Assembly (NCBI GenBank): GCA_014058105.1
Contig: JACGCM010002205.1
Span: forward strand, 62,001-126,000
From: Kingdonia uniflora
Taxonomy: Eukaryota > Streptophyta > Magnoliopsida > Ranunculales > Circaeasteraceae
Direction: 5' to 3'
Length of the DNA: 64,000 nt
Below are positions 55,489 to 64,000 of this stretch, piece after piece. Position 1 is the first letter of the stretch. The number at the start of each line of letters is the position of its first letter. Below the pieces are notes generated by a model, which searched no databases, was not told the DNA's origin, and was given only the letters and a program-made list of their open reading frames with translations. Made by a program: the position numbers and the translations under genes.

Positions 55489-56620
55489 TTTGAGATAGAA
55501 AAAGAACTGAAAACCCCCTGGTGATAACAGGGTTTAAGAGGGAAGTTGGACTGTTTGAGTACAGTTTTCCCTGGGAATGTTTTTATCAGAATATACATAA
55601 AGAAGTTAGTTAAAGTTATATTCGCAATATAGAGCAAAATACCATGAAAGACATGTAAAAAGGCAACAGGAAACACCATGCAGTTCAACTAAGACTAAGA
55701 AAATCAACATGGCAATAATATTTGGAATGATAACCCGTCAAGATATTATGCTATTTTATCTTCTAATAAGAATGATATTTGGGTAATGAAGTGAAGAAAA
55801 TGTTCCTACAAGAACCACCATAGTAAAGACGTGGAATCTGAGTTCGCTGACAACTGTAAATGTACCACCCATTTGATCAAAGACCTTTAACGAATGCCAA
55901 AGATCCTTGGGGAAGCTTAATATCTCAGGCCAAGATATTGTTGCTACAACTAGAAATATAGTGTACCCTACACTAGAACAAGCTACAAACTTATGCATAA
56001 GCTTATGCTCCACCAAAAAATCGAAACTACAGCTACATGAGAAGATCCAAAGGAAGCACCTCCATTCAAGAGCAACGTTGCCCTCCCAAACACATACCTT
56101 GTCTCATCTCATGCAGTTATCGAAGGACAGATTATTAAGAATACATGGACGATAGCTTCATTGCTGATATGCATATGCACGAACAAATTGCACTAAAATC
56201 TGAACCACTACTATATTCGATTTTTGACAAACACACAAATTCAATGGATTTTGCTCTTGGATACACAAAGCAACAATTGGGGTTCATTCAAATTATTAAG
56301 AGGGATGCATCTTACAGTTATGGTTTTAGCTAATAAAATCTAATTAGGGTATCCCTTTGTCACTTGTTTTCAGAGAGAGACTTACTTGAAAGAGGAAAAC
56401 TTGCAGGGAGAAGAGAGATAGACGTATGAAGATCACTAACAACAATGGCTGATGTTGTAGCACAACCCTGAATTAGACTTCTTTGCTGCAATTGAACTCA
56501 CACAACACAAACCAATACAATTTGAGAGAGAGAGATGAAAAACCATAGAGGGTTTAAGAGTGAGGTTCAACTGTTTGAGTATAGTTTTGTTTTCCTTGAG
56601 TGTATTTTTATTTTGGTTAA
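55489..56620. promoter_or_regulatory. Upstream region of the oligopeptidase gene with a duplicated motif
   Basis: Presumed promoter and 5' UTR for the minus-strand gene. A 39-bp stretch starting gggtttaagag occurs at about 55,530 (within 80 bases of the ATG) and again at about 56,550 with some mismatches, in the same orientation. Read on the minus strand each holds ttaaaccct, a telo-box-like motif common near plant 5' UTRs. A ctctatattg sequence near 55,640 could serve as TATA. No gene is supported in between. Confidence 0.4.
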
Positions 56621-56999
56621 TTAGCTTTTAGACCCGAAATAATGACCACCAATTGCGCTTAACCCATGTGATTGTCATTTTTAGGTTTTGGACCCTAAAA
56701 TACCACCCCTGTTAGTTTTTTTTTAAATACCAAAATTATCCGTTTTTATTATGTTTTAAGTTTTAATTAGAAAATTCACGTGTTAAATAATAATTTAGTT
56801 TGAATATCCACGTGGACTAAGAAAGTCTACGTAGACATTTCTTAGTGTCAACGTGGATTTGAGCGCCAACTTCATCTTCTCCGAATCTCTGCCATTAAAA
56901 CTCTGAAACTAAATATTCAAACTAAAAAGTATATCAAAACAAAACATAAATCAAAAGATTCAAAACTAAATAATTAACATTCAACATTATCATTCATCG

Positions 57000-57251
57000 T
57001 CATAAGAACCTACTACTCCTCTTCTGAGGAAGAGGTTCATCATCTTCATCTTCATCACCATCATCATCATCATCATCATCTTCCTCATCATTATCACCAC
57101 CACCACCTTCCAACAACTCCCGGTCTTCCTCAACATCGAAGTCCTCTTCGAGACATTCGTCTGAGGTGTAGTCGCACTCGGTTGGTTGCTTCCCCTCATC
57201 ATTATCACTATAGTCAGTTGTTGGGGGAGTTAATGGAAGAAAATCTGACAT
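57000..57251 (-). CDS. Hypothetical acidic protein beside the MULE
   Basis: Frame of 83 codons from the ATG at 57,251 (MSDFLPLTPPTTDYSDNDEG), running divergently from the MULE transposase. It is dominated by Asp and Glu, with a D-run encoded by (tca)n on the plus strand, and ends in a small basic patch PLPQKRSSRFL. I recognise no domain. It could be an accessory ORF of the Mutator-like element or a chance reading of a trinucleotide repeat. The frame is open further upstream to 57,422. Confidence 0.35.
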   Translation of the reverse strand: MSDFLPLTPPTTDYSDNDEGKQPTECDYTSDECLEEDFDVEEDRELLEGGGGDNDEEDDDDDDDGDEDEDDEPLPQKRSSRFL

Positions 57252-57674
57252 TGTTGAGACTTGAGAGAGTGAAGGAGAGAAAGAAAGAAAGAAAGAAATG
57301 ATAAAGGAAGATGGAGAGGTTGGAGTGTTAAGACTTAGGGTTACAAGTTTATAAGTTTTCAAACTGACAAACGTCAATTGATGCGTCTCTCCCTCTCTTC
57401 CCCAAGTAACTACTCTAGACACCTAGCCATAATTACCCTATTTTTTAGATTTTGCTTTTAAACCCTCTGTGTTCGAAGAATGTTAACTTTTAGACCCTAT
57501 ACGTTTTAAGCAAGTGATGCACAAGGTATTTTAGGGCACATAAAATACAACACAACTCGATTGCCAATTAATTGTAATTTGTAATTTTGAGATTGTTTGA
57601 TCAAGGCAACTAGGAAGGTTATATAAGTATACAAGGTAAACTTAAATTTAAATTTTCTTATATACCATTTGACC

Positions 57675-60650
57675 ATGTCTGATGATGAAATTTATGAGAT
57701 ATTTCACCTAGTAATTGAGTATGGTGGAGAGTGGGATGAACCATCTAAGAGTAGGTACGGAGTGAGTCAATACAAGGGTGGCAGTTGTTTTGCCTTAACT
57801 GTGCCTGTAAACATTAGTTTTGTGAAACTGTTGGGGTTAATTGCTACAAGGATAGACGATGAGCATGGTCCACATAATAATGCTCTTGTGAGGGAGGTGT
57901 GATTGGGTTGTTATTTAGTGTAGACAGTGTTTTGCATGCCATTAGTAACGATTTAGAAGTTAAGTTGATGTTTAGGCACATTGAGGAAGACCCAATTCAT
58001 GGGTATTACATAGTTTTCATAGAAACAGAGGAAATACCTAAAATAATACCAATCCATGTTGAAGAATCACCATTACAATTAGGATATGATAAACCAAAAA
58101 TCAAGAAGAAAAAAAAGTCTACAAGATGTTTAGAGAAGACAAGTAGACCATTAAAAGTGCATACTTCTAAGACTTTTAATACAAAATCCTTAAAGAGAAA
58201 AGCAAAAACCAAATCACAAAAACCTAAGGTGAAGAAGGTTAGGGCTGATTACCTTTTTGAGGAAGAGCTTGATGATTTAACCAAAGACTATGTCAGTGAA
58301 GAAGAATTTAAAATTAAGGAGGAGGATGTAGATAATGTTGATGAGGAAGTTGCAAGATGGACAAGAGAAAAGCTTATGAGACAGTTTGAGAGCAATGAGT
58401 TTGAAGACTTAACTAAGAACTCATTATTTGACAATGTGGATGCTGAAGAAGACTATCATAGTAACCATACATCACAAGATGGTGATGATGTTCCTACAAT
58501 GGATCACATAGAAGATCATAAAGGTTTTGCTGATAATAGAGATTTTGCGATGGCTTCCTCAAACTTGTATGAGAAAGAAGATCATGAAGATGAAGAACCT
58601 TTTCTACCACCTCAAGCACTAGAGTTTATATTAACAATTGGGATGGAGTTGACAAATATATCTAAGTGTAGGTCATTTATGAGGAATTTTGTAATTACTC
58701 AGAGGTTCACATTTAGACAGATGAAGAATGAAAGCAAGAGGATTAGATATGTGTGTAAAGATAGACCAAGTTGTCCTTGGTAGGTATTCATAACAAGGTT
58801 AAATGATGGCCACACCATGACACTTAAAAATGGTCATTTTATACATGAGTATAGTGGTAAGAATGGCACATTGAACAGAAACACAAATATTATTTGGGTT
58901 GCAAAGGAGATTGAGAATCTAATTAGAGATGCAAGTACAACAAAGCTAATACAGATATCTGATATTGTGTATAGAAGATTTGGAGTAAGAGTTTCATATT
59001 ACACTGCATGGAATACAAGGAACATGGTGATGGAGAAGATAGTGGGGTCATATGATAAAGGTTATGCTTTATGTCTAGAACTATGTGTTGAGATTCAAAA
59101 ATCAAACCCTGGTAGGATTGCTACTTGTAGTAGGGAAGATGGTAATCTTAAGTTTACAGACATGTATATTAGTTTTAAGGCAGCTTTAGATGGGTTCAGC
59201 AAGGGTTGTAGGCCAATTCTTGGTCTAGATGGATGTTTCTTGAAAGGCAAGTATGAAGGCTAATGTTTGAGCATCATATCTCTTGATGCAAACAATGGCC
59301 TTTTCGTTATAACAGTGTTTATTTGTAGAAGTGAGTGTCAAGCTACATGGATGAAGTTCTTAACTTTGGTGCAAGGCCAGCTCACCTTATACCCATCTAA
59401 ATTGGCATTCATATTTGATAGACAAAAAGGTCTTGTTGAGGCAGTTTCACAAGTGTTCCCTCATTCCAGTCATAGATTTTGTTTTAGGCACATGTACAAA
59501 AACTTCAAACAACTGTACAGAGGTACTTATTTGATGACATTGGCTTGGAATGCATCAAAGGCATACAAAAAAACTGTAATAAAAGAAAATTTGGACAAGT
59601 TGAGAATTGTAGAACCTGATGCAAAGACATGGTTAGAGAAGGAGCCATATGAATCTTGGTGTAGGTCATACTTTGATGCTTCTACAAAGTGTGAGCATGT
59701 GACCAATAATTTCTTAGAATCATTTAACAATTGGATTGTTAAGATTATAGATAAGCCTGGTAGAAAGACTGAATTTGATACAGATGACACTCATGTATGA
59801 AAGGAAATTGAAGGCAAGAGAGTGGGATCAAAATAGATTGGTACCTAGAGCACTGAAGAGGATTGAGTTATTAAAAACATGCAGTCACAACTACAGGTTA
59901 GAGGGATTTGAAAAGGATCAGTGGCTGGTCCTTAATGACAGTGGCGCAAGGTAGATATTGAACTTGGAAGAACACACATGCACTTACAATGTTTGGCAGA
60001 TCACTGGATTGCCTTGTGTACATGCAGTGAAAGTGATTGATCAATTGAAATATGAGTGGGTTGGGTAAGTGTTCTCTTTTTTAGTTAATATGTCCTAATT
60101 GTAATTTTATTGTACCTTTTACTATTTTACAACTTTATCATGGCCTATGTACATATATTGTAGTCATTACCATAGGGTGGCAGCCTATGTAACAACATAC
60201 AACCAAGCTGTAAATCTAATTGTAGACTCATCAAAGTAGGGAAAAGTATGTTACTTTGCCCTTAGATTACTGAATTATTGATTTCTCTTAATTTTTATAG
60301 TACACATTTACTCTTATGAAATAACCTACAAGAGAGATCAGACCACCACCATTGTTGAGACCAGTATGGAGACCTAGAACACTAAGGAGAAGAGAGGCAG
60401 ATGAGGTAAATGGTATGGTAAGACAACCAAGAAGATGCAGTAAGTGTCAAGCATTTGGGCACAACAACATAAATTATAAAGGTCAACTTGCAGAAAAGCC
60501 AAGCATGGGGAGAGGAGCAAAGACATACATATTAGACATTAAATTTAGGATACCTTCAACATGGGGGAGGGTGAAAGGGAGAGCAGAAGAACCATCACAA
60601 CCACCTCAACCTTTAACTCATATTTTAACTCAACCATTACAACAATCACA
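57675..60650 (+). pseudogene. Mutator-like element (MULE) transposase
   Basis: Order seen: an N-terminal domain (MSDDEIYEIFHLVIEYGGEW, 57,675), an acidic Lys-rich linker, the MuDR DNA-binding region (FRQMKNESKRIRYVCKDRP, about 58,712), and the MULE DDE domain with LDGCFLKGKYEG (59,226; catalytic Asp), FIFDRQKGLVEAV (about 59,410; second Asp) and FCFRHMYKNFK. A SWIM zinc finger follows (CTYNVWQITGLPCVHAV, 59,980-60,030), then, after a possible short intron (60,067-60,156), a zinc knuckle CSKCQAFGHNN (60,439). It is disabled by a frameshift near 57,900, TAG at 58,781-58,783, TAA at 59,261-59,263 and a frameshift near 59,790. Relatively few lesions suggest moderate age. Confidence 0.85.
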
Positions 60651-61540
60651 ATAATCTCAACCATCACAGTCATTTCAACCATCTCATTCAACTAGTCAGC
60701 ATTTTAGAGTACCTAGGCAAGATCCTAATGCTAGAGGAGAACATGGTGGATATAGAGGCACTCAGACATCCAGAGGGTTGGCACATTGGTCTGGTGCTTC
60801 AGGGCAAGGAGAACCATCTAATAGAGTGACTAACAAAGCTGCACCAGTTAGGCCCCTTTAGAGAATTTGATAATTTTGTAAGACAATTTGAGTTTAACAA
60901 TGGTGATGTTTAACTGTTATTTGTAAGACAATTTGCTATGTACTTTCTTGTTTGGCTAAATAAAACATTTTATATGTTTAACTGTTATTTTATATCATTA
61001 TATTTTCTCCTTCTTCTCCACTGTCACTTTTGTAACAAATTGAGCTACAAATTCATCTAATGACATCTCCACTGTCATTTTTACATTCTTTACAACCTTT
61101 TTGTGCCACATACTATGTTGGTGAGATCTAAAGTTTATATGTAGTCTGAAGATGAAGCATAAGTTTGAGATACGGAATACCCCATTACAACCGCCCCCTC
61201 TCAGCCAACAGTACGAGAAATATTATAGGCGAGTGGTATTGGTTGAGAAGTGACATTAATTGTTGTAGTTAATATCTGAGACTCATTTCCAATGTAAATT
61301 CAGAAGTATCTTGTTTGTGCCGTTTGGGTTTCCCAAAACCAATGGTTATAGTCAATGTTATTTCATGGGAAATCTTGCTGATGTTGGGAATTTGGAGGGT
61401 CGCCTTTAATGCTGATCATAGTATAAAGAGGATCTTAAATTATGCATGATAAACCAAGTCTTCTTCTCGGGTCTTCTTCTGTATTCTACTGTGTCAAACT
61501 AGATTACTATAATTTGGCAATTTTTGAGTGTTGGAGAACA
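60651..61540. other. MULE downstream tail and spacer
   Basis: The first 200 bases continue a Gln/Pro-rich MULE tail with a stop at 60,652. After about 60,900 there is no coding signal. I could not find the matching terminal inverted repeat of the MULE here. Confidence 0.4.
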
Positions 61541-62122
61541 TAGTGACGACAAGGACTCAGGCTCAGGAATCGAGGATTCGTAGGAAGATGGAAGAATTCC
61601 GCATCAGCTATTTTGGATACCAACCGTTGCATCTGCCAACGCCAATTCTTGTATCTCCCACCTACCATCATATGTTATATAAAGAAGTAATGGAGGTGAG
61701 TATGATTATTATCAGATGGTATGTTTCTACTATCTGCTGACATCTGAGGCAGAGCACCGAAATGACCTTCGGTTGCTAGCGGAGGAGGCTGTGACAACTG
61801 AGGATGAAGCGGCAAGCGTTCGTCCGAGGGAATCTTGTCGGCACCCTTCTAATGAATGGGTCTTGTTAAAAAAATGAGGCCTTCCATCTGTTTCTAGCAT
61901 ACGAGGAGGTGGGGGTTATGGTGGAAGAGGTGGGAGGATGCAGAGGATCATTTTCTTCCATGGACCATAGACTTTGGCCATGAAGAAGATCTTTCATCTA
62001 TGATTTCTAGTTCTGAATATTTCCCTGATCTTGCAGCATGGGATCAAGGTTTGGAAGTTGCCTCAACTTTTCATCATCTTCTCTGCCAATTCCTAAAAGC
62101 AATTCGAACTGTAACTTTATGA
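61541..62122 (+). pseudogene. Unassigned coding-like fragments, frame changes
   Basis: Three overlapping frames look protein-like but shift. The first starts TTRTQAQESRIRRKMEEF (61,546). The second runs EYDYYQMVCFYYLLTSEAEH and LRLLAEEAVTTEDEAA (61,699-61,878). The third runs EDHFLPWTIDFGHEEDLSSM and AAWDQGLEVASTFHHLL, ending TGA near 62,122. I recognise none of them. They could be a decayed gene or exons whose introns I cannot place. Confidence 0.3.
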
Positions 62123-64000
62123 TGTAATTTGTTGTAATTATTGAGGACATTTTGTTATCTATAAAGTATCCTGTAAAGAAAATTTCAAATTAATGAAGTA
62201 ACTTCCTTTGGAGGTCATGATTTATTGTCACGAACTTGTCTGTGTAATTTGTTGTTTGTATCTGTGAACTCGACCTAGGGGATAGAGTTTCCCGAACTGT
62301 GAGAAAAGGTAGGCATGGATTTGTAGGTACTACTGCTGGAACTGCGTGATGTTGTATGTTGCCCCTTTTTATATTTTCTCGTACCAAATCGGAGGAGATA
62401 TTTCATACTATGGAAAGAATGAACTGTCATAATATTCTGCATTTGATGTTGATATTTTACTGTTTCGTGAACTTTCTGAACAAGATATCCTTTGGCCAAA
62501 TTAGTGGGGTGATATTTGCAAAGATCTTCTTGGTGGCTTTAAAATTATGACTTTAGGTTATTTTGTTTTACATCTTTTGCAGGGATAATTGTGATGTGGA
62601 GGTGGTAATTTTAGCCATGGTGAGGACTCGTGCTCAGCGTGCTAATCAGGCAGCAGATGGTCATTTTCATATCAAGGTTGCCAAACTGCGTGAGCGGTAT
62701 TTTTGCCGACTCCCTATAATGCCATGTTGTTGAAGTGGCCGTTGAATCTAACCGAACTAGACGAAGAAGAGAAGCGTGTAGAGCATGACAATTTTTTTTG
62801 GTACGGCGTGTTTCAGAGGTCTTTATTGAGTGCCACGATACAGGAACTGACTGTTTGACAGCTCACCTGTGACAAGATCGTTGAAGAGGATGCCAAGGTA
62901 GCAAAAGGGGATATCATTTTGTGTGGGGAGGTACATCACCGAGGCTGTTTTAGATGTGACTGAAGAGTTCGGTGAGCTCGAAGCAATGGAGCTCATAATA
63001 AGTAATCTATTTTTTTGTGTTCTGGGGTTGGGTTTGAATAAATGTAAGATGAGGGATCTTGAGAGGATAAATGAATGTGATGTCTCGATCTGATTGAAAT
63101 AAAAAATAAAGTATTCTGTTATAATTTTTATGTACAGATTTTGTGGGAGACAGTTATAGGATTTTAACAACTGTATTGATATCATCGAATTTTGAATATT
63201 GATATGCTTTAGGAAAGTTGTACGATTTTGGCAGGGTATTAAAGTAAGGTGATTGGTCATTTGTATTGTGTTTGAGGAAGAGGTACAGAATTGTGTAATG
63301 GCAAACAATAGGGATAGACGTGATAACGGTAGACGTTATCATAGAAGTTATGATGATGCCTTCAGCTGAAAAGACGTGCCTACAGAGACAGTAGGGATGG
63401 CTGACGCGTATCAGAAGGAGCCGTCATTTTACAAATCGAGGGAGAGTATAAAAATGTGCCTCTCTCTCCCTCATAAATTGTCTACAGTTTCAAAAAGAGA
63501 AAAGAGTTGTGTTAATCTTATTTCCAAGGAAAGGAAACATTTAAATGTTGAGTGTGATTTGAGAATGAAATCTTCATCAAGTGATAGAAAACTATCTGAG
63601 AAGCGACGTGAGCATTCATACTCAAAAAGACGTCCGGGTAACGTAGAGGATTGTTGTTCTTCAAGTACAGGTTGGTAATGTAAAACTTTATCTGTTTGAT
63701 TTATGAGTAATCTATTTCATGTAGTAATTTGTATAGTTGTTTTGTGTATGTGGGGTTTTGAAGATTTTGAAAGTATAGATGAGAGAGGCCTATAGTGTAG
63801 GTGTTGTGGTATATGTATTTTACCAGTAGAGAGAGAAAATATATGTTTTTGAGAAGAAGAGGGAAATTTGAAATGATTGATTTTGCATTTGTTTTAGGAA
63901 TTTGTAAAATAGACGTGTTGACTGGGTAGAAGGTGGGTTTATTTTATCTATATGTATTGTAGAGAAAATGACAAAAAATATATCGTAGGTTTGATATGCG
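62123..64000. other. Right end of the window, weak open frames only
   Basis: A short frame at 62,618 (MVRTRAQRANQAADGHF) resembles the start of the 61,546 frame (TTRTQAQ...), which hints at a local duplication. A second frame at 63,379-63,678 is Ser/Lys/Arg-rich (YSKRRPGNVED near its end). Neither has a recognised domain. A gene could run on past 64,000. Confidence 0.3.

Noticed and set aside
56620..57560. Terminal inverted repeats of a MITE around the acidic ORF
   Set aside because: The similar ends (cttttagaccc) are in direct, not inverted, orientation.
1..64000. tRNA, rRNA genes or a CRISPR array
   Set aside because: No cloverleaf-like or rRNA-like sequence was noticed by eye, and the tandem repeats found have no spacers of uniform length. 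The tggtatcagagc sites are primer sites, not tRNA genes.

Overview
The window is nuclear DNA of a eudicot plant. The evidence is two single-copy-type plant genes with GT-AG introns, plant-type LTR retrotransposons primed by initiator-Met tRNA, L1-type LINEs with zf-RVT and RNase H tails, a MULE transposase, and several plant MITE families. The DNA is AT-rich, and most of it is transposon or transposon debris. I see no tRNA or rRNA genes and no bacterial features.

Layout. 1-6,380: a decayed Copia element that starts off the left edge, split by a younger gag-only Copia element (221-2,909) with two 587-bp LTRs. 6,381-10,556: intergenic, with a palindrome cluster, a purine-rich tandem tract, a hAT-like element and a Harbinger-type MITE. 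10,557-13,280: an intact intronless gene (907 aa) for a plant protein related to the NifS-like domain of molybdenum-cofactor sulfurase. 13,281-16,026: spacer. 16,027-55,488, minus strand: one prolyl-oligopeptidase-family gene of 11 coding exons (2,382 nt, 793 aa) spread over 39.5 kb. 55,489-56,620: its upstream region. About 56,620-60,900: a broken Mutator-like element (MULE) with a divergent acidic ORF beside it. 60,900-64,000: no recognised gene, only a few unassigned open frames.

The oligopeptidase gene is large because its introns filled with transposons. Intron 6 (18.7 kb) holds an L1 LINE cut into six pieces. The cuts are made by a gag-only LTR element, a Ty3/gypsy element (itself split by a small TRIM), a solo LTR, a reverse solo LTR of the same gypsy family, and a Harbinger-type MITE. 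Introns 2 and 7 hold further LINEs, and intron 9 holds four MITEs, one nested in another. All ten splice junctions can still be assigned, and the joined exons form a continuous frame close in length to the Arabidopsis relative.

The two genes lie tail to tail, the same pair of families as the Arabidopsis neighbours AT5G66950 and AT5G66960 (from memory), so this looks like conserved microsynteny. Both encoded proteins look like changed or non-catalytic members of enzyme families. The oligopeptidase has Cys at the nucleophile position and no recognisable Asp or His of the triad. The sulfurase-like protein has Arg where the PLP lysine is expected and no visible MOSC domain.

The most unusual repeat observation is that the LTRs of a Copia family and of a Gypsy family in this window share a paired TTCGAA-centred palindrome module with nearly the same spacer.
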